Shown piece by piece: positions 32,560-40,816 of a stretch of 64,000 bases of DNA. The stretch is from assembly GCF_016734815.1 (NCBI RefSeq), contig NZ_JAERQF010000001.1:124001-188000 (forward strand). Direction: 5' to 3'. Made by a program: the position numbers and the translations under genes. The notes below the pieces were generated by a model. That model was not told the origin of the DNA. It did no database searches and saw nothing but the letters and a program-made list of their open reading frames with translations. Position 1 is the stretch's first letter. Each line of letters begins with the position of its first letter. This DNA is from Hymenobacter rubidus (lineage in GTDB: Bacteria; Bacteroidota; Bacteroidia; Cytophagales; Hymenobacteraceae).

Positions 32560-34266
32560 ATGCTGCACTCCTACCTCCGCGCCTATTCGGCACTTTGTAC
32601 CGCTTTGGTACTGGCTTCTCTCGGAGCAGCCCAAGCCCAAGCCCCCACCATCACCTCGGTCATCCCGATGGCCAATGCGCGGGCGGCCGCCCGCAACGCC
32701 CCGCTTACCGTCAGTTTCAGCCAGCCCCTTACCCCTGCCTCGGCCGGGGCCCTCAAGGTGTTCAGCAGCCAGCGCGGCGGGCTGCGCACGCGCGGCACCA
32801 CGCCGGCTGTGGTGAGCGGCAACACACTCAGCTTCGCCCCCGCGGCCTACGACTTCCGGCCCGGCGAAACGGTACAGTACACCGTGACCACGGCAGCCGC
32901 CGGTAGCGGCGGGGCGCTGGCGCAGGGCCGGGTGGGGCAGTTCACGGCGGCGGCGGGCGGCACGGGGCGCGGCAGATTAGTGACAGATGTTCCTACAGCC
33001 CTGCCGGGCGACCCCACGAAGCTGGCCGTAGGCGATTTGGACAACGACGGTGACTTGGATTTCGTGACGGCAAACCTCCTCGCCGCTACCGCCAGCGTCC
33101 GCCTCAACAACGGCAACGGGGTATTCGGAGGCACCTTGGACCTACCTGCCAGCGGCGAGGTCGCGGATGTAGCTCTGGGCGACCTCGACGGCAACGGCAC
33201 ACTAGACGTGGTGGTGCTCAGCAATAGCATCTCCTCGCCGTATTTTGGCACCGCACGGGTGTATCTCAACAGCGGCAGTAGCTTTGTGCGCAGCACGGAT
33301 GTAACCTTAAGTTTAAGCAGCGTAGAAATTAAGCTGGGCGATGTCAATGGCGACGGCGTGCTGGACCTAGTGAGTGCCAACGAGGGCGCTGCCTCGGTCA
33401 GCATCCGTTTAGGAACCGGCATCGGCGGCTTTGGGGCAGGTTCGGAGGTGCTTGTGGGCATTCAACCCCTCGCCCTTGCACTGGGCGACCTCGACGGCGA
33501 TGGCGACCTGGACCTGGCGGTGGCCACCTTCGGCAGTGGCGAAGTAGACGTCTGCCTGAACAATGGGCTCGGCACTTTCAGCGGTACCCAGGCGCTGCGC
33601 GGTGGTAACCACCCAGCCGCGCTGGCCATGACCGATGTGGATGGAGACGGTGATTTGGAACTGGTGGTAACCGATGAGTATGCCGGTGGGGCTATTTTTG
33701 TGCATATCAACAACGGGCAAGGCAATTTCAGCCTCACGCTGCCCATCATGGTTGGGGGAAATCTGTTTGGAATGGCCGTGGGTGACCTCAACGCCGACGG
33801 CCTCCCCGACTTGGTGGTAAGCGACCGAGGGGCGGGCCAGGTACGGTGCTGCCTAAATATGGGAAGCGGCGCATTCGGAGCCGCGCAATCTTTCGCGGCT
33901 GGGCTGGTGGCGAAGAGCTTGGCCCTGGGTGATGCCGACGGCGACGACGACCTCGACGTGTTTGTGGCTAATGGCGGCACCATCCATACGGTCACGCTGC
34001 TCCGCAACGCTCAGGTGCTGGCCACCGCTCCCGGTCACACCCCAATCGCCTTGGCCCTCTTCCCCAACCCCGCCCACGGCGCCGTTGTCCTCACCGGGGC
34101 CACGCCGAACGCGCCGCTCGGCGTGCTGGATGCCCTGGGCCGGGTGCGGCTCACCGCCACGACCGATGCCACCGGTTCGGCGCGGCTGGTGTTGCCCGCC
34201 GGGCTGCCGGCCGGCGTGTACCTGCTGCGCTGCGGCGGGCAGGTGCGCCGGCTGGCAGTGGAGTAG
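32560..34266 (+). CDS. T9SS-exported FG-GAP/VCBS repeat protein
   Basis: The 568-residue protein has a signal peptide ending AAQAQ (about residue 28). An Ig-like domain (NARAAARNAPLTVSFSQPLTP) follows, then seven or so VCBS/FG-GAP repeats with calcium-binding loops such as GDLDNDGDLDFV, GDVNGDGVLDLV, GDLDGDGDLDLA and GDADGDDDLDVF. The last ~80 residues are a T9SS sorting domain (LFPNPAHGAVVL, LPAGVYLLRCGG). It is probably a large surface or secreted beta-propeller. ATG 32560 is preferred; a GTG at 32527 is open. It has no close paralogue in the window. Confidence 0.87.
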   Translation: MLHSYLRAYSALCTALVLASLGAAQAQAPTITSVIPMANARAAARNAPLTVSFSQPLTPASAGALKVFSSQRGGLRTRGTTPAVVSGNTLSFAPAAYDFRPGETVQYTVTTAAAGSGGALAQGRVGQFTAAAGGTGRGRLVTDVPTALPGDPTKLAVGDLDNDGDLDFVTANLLAATASVRLNNGNGVFGGTLDLPASGEVADVALGDLDGNGTLDVVVLSNSISSPYFGTARVYLNSGSSFVRSTDVTLSLSSVEIKLGDVNGDGVLDLVSANEGAASVSIRLGTGIGGFGAGSEVLVGIQPLALALGDLDGDGDLDLAVATFGSGEVDVCLNNGLGTFSGTQALRGGNHPAALAMTDVDGDGDLELVVTDEYAGGAIFVHINNGQGNFSLTLPIMVGGNLFGMAVGDLNADGLPDLVVSDRGAGQVRCCLNMGSGAFGAAQSFAAGLVAKSLALGDADGDDDLDVFVANGGTIHTVTLLRNAQVLATAPGHTPIALALFPNPAHGAVVLTGATPNAPLGVLDALGRVRLTATTDATGSARLVLPAGLPAGVYLLRCGGQVRRLAVE

Positions 34267-34335
34267 GCAGCTTGGGTTGCATCTGCCCCGGCTGCTACTC
34301 GGTGGCAGGGGGCGTTTTCAGGCCCCGGATTCGGC

Positions 34336-35571
34336 TTACTTGAACGCCTGAATGCCCGTGATATCGGCACCCGTGATGAGCAGGTGAATGTCGTGGGTGC
34401 CCTCGTAGGTAATCACCGACTCCAGGTTCATCATGTGGCGCATGATGGGGTACTCGCCCGTGATGCCCATGCCGCCGTGAATCTGGCGGGCTTCGCGGGC
34501 CACGTGCAGGGCCATGTCCACACTGTTGCGCTTGGCCATGCTGATTTGGGCGCTGGTGGCTTTGCCTTCGTTTTTGAGCACCCCGAGGCGCCAGGCCATG
34601 AGCTGGGCCTTGGTGATTTCGGTCAGCATCTCGGCCAGTTTCTTCTGCTGCAGCTGGTAGCTGGCAATGGGCTTGCCGAACTGCTCGCGCTGGAGCGAGT
34701 ACTTCAGGGCCGACTCGTAACAGTCGATGGCTGCGCCGATGGCGCCCCAGGCAATGCCGAAGCGGGCCGAATCGAGGCAGGACAGCGGACCTTTGAGGCC
34801 GTCGACGTTGGGCAGGATGTTCTCTTTGGGAATTTTCACGTCCTCAAACACCAGCTCGCCGGTGCAGGAGGCGCGCAGGCTCCACTTGTTGTGGATTTCG
34901 GGCGTGCTGAAGCCTTCCATGCCGCGCTCCACGATGACGCCTTTGATGCGGCCCTGCTCGTTTTTGGCCCACACCACGGCCACCTGGCACTCGGGCGAGT
35001 TCGAAATCCAGAGCTTGGCGCCGTTCAGCAGGTAATGGTTGCCCATGTCTTTGAGGTTGGTGGTCATGCCGCCGGGGTTCGAGCCGTGGTCGGGCTCGGT
35101 GAGGCCGAAGCAGCCCAGCCACTCGCCGGAGGCCAGCTTGGGCAGGTACTTGCGGCGCTGCTCTTCGGAACCGTACTGGTAGATGGGGAACATCACCAGC
35201 GAGCCCTGCACCGAGGCGGTGGAGCGCATGCCGGAGTCGCCGCGCTCAATTTCCTGCATGATGAGGCCGTAACTGATGTAGTCGAGCCCGCCGCCGCCGT
35301 ACTCCTGCGGGATGGTGGGCCCGAAGGCGCCCACGTCGCCAAATTTCTTCACCATCTCCGAGGGGAAGTGCGCATCCTGGGCCCATTTTTCGATGTTGGG
35401 GCTGATTTCCTTCTTCACGAAGTCGCGGATGGACTGGCGGATGAGCAGGTGCTCCTCGGTCAGCAGGCCGTCGAGGTCGAAATAATCGGTGAAGCCGTTG
35501 GCGTTGGTGCTGCCTTTCTGGGCAGTGTGGGCTTTGGCCTGGGGCGAGAGAACGTCAGCTTCCGAAGACAT
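34336..35571 (-). CDS. Acyl-CoA dehydrogenase, glutaryl-CoA dehydrogenase-like
   Basis: The 411-residue protein has the acyl-CoA dehydrogenase fold. An N-terminal helical region (LLIRQSIRDFVKKEI) is followed by the FAD-binding FGLTEPDHGSNPGGM, the ARFGIAWGAIGAA segment and the C-terminal VAREARQIHGGMGITGEYPI. The catalytic base is probably Glu390 in ITYEGTHD. The arrangement near IHGGMGITGEYPIMRHMMNLES fits glutaryl-CoA dehydrogenases, which oxidise and decarboxylate glutaryl-CoA from lysine and tryptophan breakdown. No electron-transfer flavoprotein gene is adjacent, so the specific substrate stays inferred. Confidence 0.88.
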   Translation of the reverse strand: MSSEADVLSPQAKAHTAQKGSTNANGFTDYFDLDGLLTEEHLLIRQSIRDFVKKEISPNIEKWAQDAHFPSEMVKKFGDVGAFGPTIPQEYGGGGLDYISYGLIMQEIERGDSGMRSTASVQGSLVMFPIYQYGSEEQRRKYLPKLASGEWLGCFGLTEPDHGSNPGGMTTNLKDMGNHYLLNGAKLWISNSPECQVAVVWAKNEQGRIKGVIVERGMEGFSTPEIHNKWSLRASCTGELVFEDVKIPKENILPNVDGLKGPLSCLDSARFGIAWGAIGAAIDCYESALKYSLQREQFGKPIASYQLQQKKLAEMLTEITKAQLMAWRLGVLKNEGKATSAQISMAKRNSVDMALHVAREARQIHGGMGITGEYPIMRHMMNLESVITYEGTHDIHLLITGADITGIQAFK

Positions 35572-35673
35572 GAGGCGGGAATTGGGTGGTGAGGCGGGAG
35601 TTTGGGCAAAGATAATAGCCTAAACGGGCCTGTCCGTGCCGGGCTCTGCCGCCCTCCATCAGCACCCCGGCCC

Positions 35674-35950
35674 CTAAAACCGCAAGTTCAGCGAAGCGAG
35701 GAAATTGGTTTGGGCCTGCGGGCAGAAGTAGTTGAAGTACTGGGCTTGGCCGCCGCTCACGTAGCCGTAGGTGTAGCCGTTGTTCACGTACTCGGTGGCG
35801 AAGACGTTGTTGACCAGCACCGCCATTTCCACCTCGTACAGGCCGTAGTCGGTGCCGGCTTCGTTGTAGCGGCGGTATTTGTACCGCAGGGAGTCGGCCA
35901 GGCCGTACCAGCTTTGATACCGCTTGGCGGTTTGCTGAACATCAGTTAAT
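35674..35950 (-). pseudogene. C-terminal remnant of a TonB-dependent receptor
   Basis: On the minus strand the open frame reads LADSLRYKYRRYNEAG, then VNNVFATEYVNNGYTYGYVS, YFNYFCPQAQTNFL and ends SLNLRF at the TAG at 35674-35676. This matches the final strands of an outer-membrane TonB-dependent receptor, including the aromatic last residue. The frame stays open to about 35990 but has no start and no plug or remaining barrel. Only about 80-90 receptor residues remain, so it is a truncated leftover. It sits directly before the acyl-CoA dehydrogenase gene. Confidence 0.8.
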
Positions 35951-36027
35951 TTAGTGACGCCGGCCGACGCAACGTCCGGCTGGGGCTCTACGTTGTAAGG
36001 CCCGCACCGCTTCAGTCGTTTTTCGCC

Positions 36028-36252
36028 ATGTTTAGCTTAGTCTACGCCGTTGCCTTCTGCGCCTTTTTCCTGTTCGTGCTGGTAATGCCACGTCGGCGGC
36101 GCGTGGTGCCACCGCCTCCCCCTTCCGATGGCGACGACGACGGCGGCGAACCCCACGACCCCGGCCTGCCCGACCTGGACCTGCCGCCCGGCATTTCGCG
36201 CCCCATCAACGACTGGGAACCGGAATACAACCGCCGCCGGGTAGAACTGTAA
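36028..36252 (+). CDS. Small single-pass membrane protein
   Basis: The 74-residue protein has one N-terminal transmembrane helix (LVYAVAFCAFFLFVLVM) followed by RRRR, which fixes the tail in the cytoplasm. An acidic, proline-rich tail follows (PPPPPSDGDDDGGEP) and a charged end NRRRVEL. I do not recognise the family. The stop codon lies inside a perfect 36-bp hairpin shared with the convergent acetyltransferase gene. Confidence 0.7.
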   Translation: MFSLVYAVAFCAFFLFVLVMPRRRRVVPPPPPSDGDDDGGEPHDPGLPDLDLPPGISRPINDWEPEYNRRRVEL

Positions 36253-36330
36253 AGGTTAAATATGGAGGGCTGAGGGTTGAGTTTACTGAACGGTAACTCA
36301 ACCCTCAGCCCTCCATATTTAACCTTTACA
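36248..36330. terminator. Perfect 36-bp hairpin spanning both stop codons of convergent genes
   Basis: The arms 36248-36283 and 36295-36330 are exact reverse complements with an 11-base loop. The stop codon of the plus gene (36250-36252) and that of the minus gene (36326-36328) fall at mirror positions within the arms. The sequence (GGAGGGCTGAGGGTTGAG) resembles the repeat at 52802-52898. Confidence 0.93.
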
Positions 36331-36736
36331 GAATCATGCGCACATATGCAATGGGTCCTTTGTAAAAAACGTCACCCGTGGGCTGCATCCCAAACCGGGC
36401 GTAAAAACCGGTGCTGTCCTGCCGGGCATCGCACCAGATGCGCGTAGCACCCAGCCGCCGCGCTTCTTCAACTACCTGTCGCAGCAGCGCACTGCCGATG
36501 CCCTGCCCCTGACAATCGGGTCGGGTGGCAAATTTGCGGAAACGCGCCTCCGTTCCTTCTACAAAAAGGGAAATAACGGCTACCAACTCCTTTTGTTGGA
36601 AGGCGCCGAAGTGGTGGCCAGCGGCATCATTTTCAATCTTCACGTAGTCCAGTGGCATATCCGGCCACAGCACCTGGTGGCGCAGGGCATAGGTGGCTTC
36701 GGCCGGGATGGAGCGGATGTCGGGAGCGGAGGGCAC
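36326..36736 (-). CDS. GNAT family N-acetyltransferase
   Basis: The 136-residue protein has the GNAT acetyl-CoA fold: HHFGAFQQKELVAVISLFVEG, then FATRPDCQGQGIGSALLRQVVEEA with the CoA-binding Q/R-x-x-G-x-G/A pattern (QGQGIG), and the end FYARFGMQPTGDVFYKGPIAYVRM. The substrate cannot be predicted. The small size fits single-domain acetyltransferases. It is convergent with the small membrane protein gene. Confidence 0.9.
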   Translation of the reverse strand: MPSAPDIRSIPAEATYALRHQVLWPDMPLDYVKIENDAAGHHFGAFQQKELVAVISLFVEGTEARFRKFATRPDCQGQGIGSALLRQVVEEARRLGATRIWCDARQDSTGFYARFGMQPTGDVFYKGPIAYVRMIL

Positions 36737-36769
36737 TGCGTTTGCGGGAAATCAACTAGGCAAATAAAA

Positions 36770-36872
36770 AACGTCATGCTGAGCCTGTCGAAGCAGCTCT
36801 ACCGCGCAACTAATCCAATCAAAAGGTTTTACTGCTGTGGTAGAGCTGCTTCGACAGGCTCAGCATGACGTT
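36770..36872. repeat. Hairpin repeat family 1, copy 7
   Basis: The arms 36770-36803 and 36839-36872 are perfect 34-bp reverse complements. The core variant is GAGCCTGTCGAAGCAGCTCT. It lies between the kinase/epimerase gene and the acetyltransferase gene, both on the minus strand. Confidence 0.93.
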
Positions 36873-36923
36873 ACGTTCTATTGATTGTTCTACAGCCGTT
36901 TCGAAGTCCGTGTACGTGCGGTC

Positions 36924-37000
36924 AGTAGCGCGAACTTTGTCGCTCGCGTGCCAGAACGAGCTCGCGGCGCGGGGACGCGAACGACAAAGTGCGCGCTACT
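36924..37000. repeat. Inverted repeat of the AGTAGCGCGAACTTTGTC type
   Basis: The 26-bp arms 36924-36949 and 36975-37000 match with two mismatches around a GC-rich 25-base loop. It is unrelated in sequence to family 1. It fills the gap next to copy 7. Confidence 0.85.
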
Positions 37001-37035
37001 CTACACCAACCCCGACACCGCGCTAATATCCAGCC

Positions 37036-38499
37036 CTACCCTACCTCAATGGTATAGGCGGCCGTGAATACCTGGCCGGGCTCCAGGGTCAGAATCCCTT
37101 CTTTTTCGCTGAGCTCGCCGGGTTCGCCGTCGGGGCTGGCGATGCCATGCCAGGGCTCGACGCACACGAAACTGGCACCGGGGCCCTTGGTCCAGAGGCC
37201 GAGATAGGGGAAACCATCGAACTGGAAACGCACGAAATGGGCCGACTTGCGCGAGCGCAGCGTGAGGCCCGAAAAATCGTAGTGTTTGAAGACCAGCGCG
37301 TCATCGGCAAACAGGTCGTAGCGCAGGGGCAGCTGTTGCTCGTGGTTCAGGACCGGCGCGGTTTCGCCGGTGAGCAGACCACCGCGCAGCAAGTGCCGTT
37401 CCAGGGTCACGGGGTGGTCGAACTCAAAATAATAGTCCTCGAACACCTCCCTCGGCAGCAGGGGGCAGCGCACCGCCGGGTGCGCTCCAATGCTGAAAAG
37501 CAGCGGCTGGTCGGCGGCCGGGTTGCGCACGTCCCAGCGCACGGTGAGCAGGGCGTCGCGCAGGGTATAGGTAATGGTGAGCTCGAAAGCGAAGGGAAAC
37601 ACCGCGCGGGTGGTTTCGTCGTGCCGCAATTGAAACACCAGTTCCGTATCGGAATGGCGCAGCACGCTGAACTCCTGGTCGCGGGCGAAGCCGTGCTGCG
37701 GCAGCTTATAGTCGCGGCCTTCGTAGTGGTACTCGTCGTGGGGCAGGCGCCCCACCAGCGGAAACAGCACCGGCGCGTGCCGCGCCCACACGGCGGGGTC
37801 GCCGTCCCAGATGTATTCCAGTTCGTTGGCCGTGGTGACCAGGCTGGTGAGCTCGGCGCCGTGAGCGGCAAAAGTGGCCCGGCAGTGCGGCGTGTTCAGG
37901 GTGTAGTGGGCGACAGGGGCGTAGGCCATTCGAGGTTCGGCGACGAGTGAAGGGGGGTTCTCTTCCACAAGCGACGGCTGAGGCGCGGAGCGCAGCAGCT
38001 CATCAATCAAAAAACAAGCCTGGGCGAAACGACGGCCCCCATCGCCCGAAATTTCGGCGAAGTTGGACATGCGGTCGCGCAGTTCGCGCTGGTACAGGTC
38101 GTAGAACTGCTGGCGCAGGTGGGGGTGTTCGCGCAGGGGGTCGGGCTGCCAGGGCAGGTCGATGCCCATGAGCAGCACCAGGTCGTACTGCTGCTGGTCG
38201 ATGCGGCGCAAAATCCATTCGGGGCACATGCCAAAAGAGTGCTCGGCCCAGATTTTTATCACCAGCAAGTCGCTGTCGCAAAACACAATGCCGTGCGCCC
38301 GGGCTTCGGCCGCGGCTTCGGCTGCCAACTGCCCGCGGGCTATTTCTTCGAGGTCTTCGAGGGTGTAGTGCGGGCCAGTATCGGCCAGGTATTCACGGGC
38401 AAACTCGGGCGCGAACGAGGTGCCGTAATGCGCCGCCAGTTGGGTAGCCAGCGTCGTTTTGCCCGTTGATTCGGGGCCAGTCAGGGAAACACGCAGCAA
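37036..38499 (-). CDS. Fusion: NadR-like nicotinamide riboside kinase and aldose 1-epimerase
   Basis: From a TTG at 38499 the protein has 487 residues. Residues 1-175 are a P-loop kinase (GPESTGKTT at 8-16, then FAREYLADTGPHYT and DSDLLVIKIW), the pattern of the ribosylnicotinamide kinase domain of NadR. After a linker, residues from about 191 are an aldose-1-epimerase family domain (LPQHGFARDQEF, SIGAHPAVRCPL, CVEPWHGIASP). A Met at 191 could be the ancestral or internal start of the epimerase. The neighbour pnuC supplies the kinase substrate. Starts upstream of the promoter box are excluded. Confidence 0.85.
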   Translation of the reverse strand: MLRVSLTGPESTGKTTLATQLAAHYGTSFAPEFAREYLADTGPHYTLEDLEEIARGQLAAEAAAEARAHGIVFCDSDLLVIKIWAEHSFGMCPEWILRRIDQQQYDLVLLMGIDLPWQPDPLREHPHLRQQFYDLYQRELRDRMSNFAEISGDGGRRFAQACFLIDELLRSAPQPSLVEENPPSLVAEPRMAYAPVAHYTLNTPHCRATFAAHGAELTSLVTTANELEYIWDGDPAVWARHAPVLFPLVGRLPHDEYHYEGRDYKLPQHGFARDQEFSVLRHSDTELVFQLRHDETTRAVFPFAFELTITYTLRDALLTVRWDVRNPAADQPLLFSIGAHPAVRCPLLPREVFEDYYFEFDHPVTLERHLLRGGLLTGETAPVLNHEQQLPLRYDLFADDALVFKHYDFSGLTLRSRKSAHFVRFQFDGFPYLGLWTKGPGASFVCVEPWHGIASPDGEPGELSEKEGILTLEPGQVFTAAYTIEVG

Positions 38500-38604
38500 C
38501 TTGGGGGTGGAAAAAAGGGCGGAAGGAGAGGGATAAAAGAAAAGGGCTGGCCGGCGCGGTATTATCGGGTGAAATAATGTGGCACTGCGCGGTTGCAATA
38601 TCGG

Positions 38605-38612
38605 CAAAGGTA
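38605..38612 (-). promoter_or_regulatory. TACCTTTG promoter box of the kinase/epimerase gene
   Basis: On the minus strand TACCTTTG occupies 38612-38605. A TTG start at 38607 would lie inside this box, so translation is more likely to begin at the TTG at 38499. Confidence 0.6.
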
Positions 38613-38675
38613 GCCCTACTTGGTGCCCGCCGGCCAGCGTTTCGACGAAGCCGATGGTGTCCTGTAAAGCAGGGC

Positions 38676-39311
38676 TCAGCTAATAGCGGGGGCCGCAGGG
38701 GCCCGCAGGTCGCGCCGCCACTGCCAGTAGCCATAGGCGGCCAGCCCCAGGTAAAGGGCGTAGAGTAAGCTCGTCGGGTACAACTCTTTATACCAGAGCA
38801 CTGGCACGTAAATTACATCGACCAGCACCCACAGCAGCCAGTTTTCAAGGCGCTTGCGGGTGAGCAGGTACTGGGCCACGATGCTGCCGGCAGTGGTGAA
38901 GCTGTCGAGGTAAGGCAGCGAAGCATCGGTGTGGCGATGAAGGTAGTAGCCGAAACCGAGGGTAAAATTCACGACGAAAAAAGCCGAAACCAGCCACTCG
39001 CGCCCGGTGGCGTGCGTCACGCCCAGTTCGGTGCTGTCGCGCCCGCCGTATAGCCATTCGTACCAGCCGTACAGGCTGAGGGCAATGAAGAGCCCCTGGA
39101 GGTAGCAGTCGGAATAAAGCTTGGCCCCGTAGTACACGAAGATGTAAAGCAGACAGCTGACCACGGCCACCGGAAAATTCCAGATGGACTCGCGCGCGGC
39201 CAGCCACACGCAGGCAAAGCCCGTGACCACGGCCACCAGCTCCAGCCGGGTGGTGGTGTGCCAGTACTGCGCAAAGGCTGTAGAAATATCGAGTAACAAC
39301 AATGCAAGCAC
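38676..39311 (-). CDS. pnuC: Nicotinamide riboside transporter PnuC
   Basis: The 211-residue protein has about seven hydrophobic helices and PnuC features: VVTGFACVWLAARESIWNFPVAVVSC near the N-terminus, YGWYEWLYGG in the middle, and NWLLWVLVDVIYVPVLWYKELY, the W-x-x-W-D-x-x-Y-type block of the substrate channel. It brings nicotinamide riboside into the cell for phosphorylation by the adjacent NadR-like kinase. The start is a GTG at 39311; a TTG nearby is possible. No NMN adenylyltransferase is visible next to it. Confidence 0.93.
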   Translation of the reverse strand: MLALLLLDISTAFAQYWHTTTRLELVAVVTGFACVWLAARESIWNFPVAVVSCLLYIFVYYGAKLYSDCYLQGLFIALSLYGWYEWLYGGRDSTELGVTHATGREWLVSAFFVVNFTLGFGYYLHRHTDASLPYLDSFTTAGSIVAQYLLTRKRLENWLLWVLVDVIYVPVLWYKELYPTSLLYALYLGLAAYGYWQWRRDLRAPAAPAIS

Positions 39312-39357
39312 GCGAGCCCGGCGTAAGTGGAAGCCGCAAGGTAGGGCCCGGCCGGAC

Positions 39358-39365
39358 TATTTTTG
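39358..39365 (+). promoter_or_regulatory. TATTTTTG promoter box of the rhodanese gene
   Basis: TATTTTTG at 39358-39365 fits TAnnTTTG, with the ATG at 39386 twenty bases downstream. It lies in the gap to the divergent pnuC gene. Confidence 0.55.
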
Positions 39366-39385
39366 CCCACTCAACCCGCATAGTT

Positions 39386-39718
39386 ATGGAAAGCGCCCCG
39401 GTAGAAATCAGCCCCGAAGACCTGTACCGCCGCCTGCAAGCCGGCGACGACCTGCAACTAATAGACGTGCGCGAGGACATGGAATTTGAGTACTGCCACC
39501 TGCCCGGCAGCGTGCTGGTGCCGCTGAGCGAGCTAACCCGCCGCACCAATGAAATCCGCTCCGAGGGGCCGGCAGTGCTCATTTGCCACCACGGCGTACG
39601 CTCCATGCAGGCGCTGAGCTACCTGCAGCAGCGCCTGGGCTTCCAGAACCTGCTGAGCCTGCGCGGCGGCGTAGCCGCCTGGGCCGAGCAGGTTGACCCA
39701 AGCTTTCCCACATATTAG
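39386..39718 (+). CDS. Rhodanese-like domain protein
   Basis: The 110-residue single-domain rhodanese has IDVREDMEFEYCHLPGSVLVP (residues 26-46) and the active-site loop CHHGVRS with Cys67 as the sulphur carrier. It transfers sulphane sulphur or acts in a related redox step; the acceptor is unknown. The ATG at 39386 gives a normal length; an upstream in-frame extension crosses the promoter and is rejected. Confidence 0.92.
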   Translation: MESAPVEISPEDLYRRLQAGDDLQLIDVREDMEFEYCHLPGSVLVPLSELTRRTNEIRSEGPAVLICHHGVRSMQALSYLQQRLGFQNLLSLRGGVAAWAEQVDPSFPTY

Positions 39719-40063
39719 GGAGGCAGTGAGCAGGTAAAAAAGAGCAGTGCAGTTGTCAGTGATGGCACCGCATTTGGGTAAGCCGAAGTGCGTTATCATT
39801 TGCGTAAACCTTTCAGCATGCAGGCATCCAACTGGCCTGCCCCTTTGCCTGTGCAGTTTAGAGTTCTTCCAAACCTGTTAAATAATGGCTTAATGCGATT
39901 TCTAGTATTAAACGCCGCTTTAAATCAATTGACCTACTCAAGGTATAATAAGGTACTACCTGTGTGGTAGAACCAATAAATTATTGTCTTCTTTTTATTT
40001 TATTGAATTTTTAAAACTATTATGGCCATCCAAAGCCTTTTTAATATAAACTTTCTAATTTTA
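39719..40063. other. AT-rich gap without a gene
   Basis: These 345 bases are clearly richer in A and T than the rest of the window, especially from 39890 onward (runs such as TTTTTATTTTATTGAATTTTTAAAAC). A 60-codon open frame at 39788-39970 shows no coding signature. The next gene also has a lower GC content, so the patch may be of different origin. Confidence 0.5.
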
Positions 40064-40095
40064 TTTGGTATTGCACACCTAGTATTATACCTTTG
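40064..40095 (+). promoter_or_regulatory. Promoter of the 40130 lipoprotein gene
   Basis: TTTG at 40064-40067, a 20-base spacer and TACCTTTG at 40088-40095. This is one of the best matches to the Bacteroidota promoter in the window. The ATG is 34 bases further on. Confidence 0.8.
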
Positions 40096-40129
40096 AATCA
40101 TTGATAAACGCATTTAAAAACCCAAACGT

Positions 40130-40642
40130 ATGAAAACCCTTTCATTACCTGCACTTGCTGCCCTGTTCGCAGTTGCCACCGTGTTCTCCTCTTGCGAAAA
40201 GACAGCGGACAGCGTTGTCCCGGTTACGGCGAGCCCCGTTTCGGCTGACGTTAAGCCCTTCGTACCGTTCATTATTGAAGGAGGTCTTGTTAGACACAAC
40301 AACGAGGTTAGCCCGCAGCCATATTGGATTACAGGAGGAGCCTATGGCACAGAACTCAAGATGATGCTGTTTAACTATCAGTTAAATCCCAAAGGCTTCA
40401 CGCAAGTCTACAAGTGCAATGATGGCGTTACGGATGCGAGTTTACGGCCTGCTACCCTGCCCTACACCTTCGTGTATACTGCAAACGGCTCTCCCCTCTA
40501 CAAAAACAACCTGCCAGTTGCTGATGCTAATGGTAATCCCACTGGCGAATACAAGGATTTTTACTTCCGCTACAGCACTGTTTGGGACATAACAGGTGCT
40601 GCGACCATGACTGTCGTATACGACGTAGACGACCAGCCGTAA
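40130..40642 (+). CDS. Predicted lipoprotein of unknown function, AT-richer than its neighbours
   Basis: The 170-residue protein has a lipoprotein signal with Cys22 in VFSSCEK. The mature protein has an extended, aromatic-rich character (GGAYGTELKMMLFNYQLN, YTFVYTANGSPLYKN, FYFRYSTVWDITG). No domain is recognised. GC content is visibly lower than that of flanking genes and the upstream region is AT-rich, which may indicate transfer. A strong promoter and a 14-bp-stem terminator bracket it as a single-gene unit. Confidence 0.72.
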   Translation: MKTLSLPALAALFAVATVFSSCEKTADSVVPVTASPVSADVKPFVPFIIEGGLVRHNNEVSPQPYWITGGAYGTELKMMLFNYQLNPKGFTQVYKCNDGVTDASLRPATLPYTFVYTANGSPLYKNNLPVADANGNPTGEYKDFYFRYSTVWDITGAATMTVVYDVDDQP

Positions 40643-40677
40643 GCCTAGGTACTTGCCAATATAAGGTGAATAGTTAA

Positions 40678-40716
40678 CAGGAATGCCTCCCCACTTAAAG
40701 TAGGGAGGCATTCCTG
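40678..40716 (+). terminator. Terminator after the 40130 gene
   Basis: Arms 40678-40691 (CAGGAATGCCTCCC) and 40703-40716 are exact 14-bp complements, followed by TTTC. Confidence 0.85.
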
Positions 40717-40816
40717 TTTCTGGAAGGTTGGGATAGAAAGGGCAAGGAAGTAATGGCAGTGTGTAATCACATTATTTACAAAGCATTTTTCCAGATAAAA
40801 AACCGTCGAAAGGAGA

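Noticed and set aside
34384..35592. A 402-codon open frame opposite the acyl-CoA dehydrogenase
   Set aside because: Antisense of a strongly matched enzyme.
37036..38607. Longer kinase/epimerase start at 38607
   Set aside because: That codon is a TTG inside the TACCTTTG promoter box; the TTG at 38499 gives the normal kinase N-terminus.
39788..39970. A 60-codon open frame in the AT-rich gap
   Set aside because: No promoter at the right place, no signal or motif, and the composition is like the surrounding noncoding sequence.
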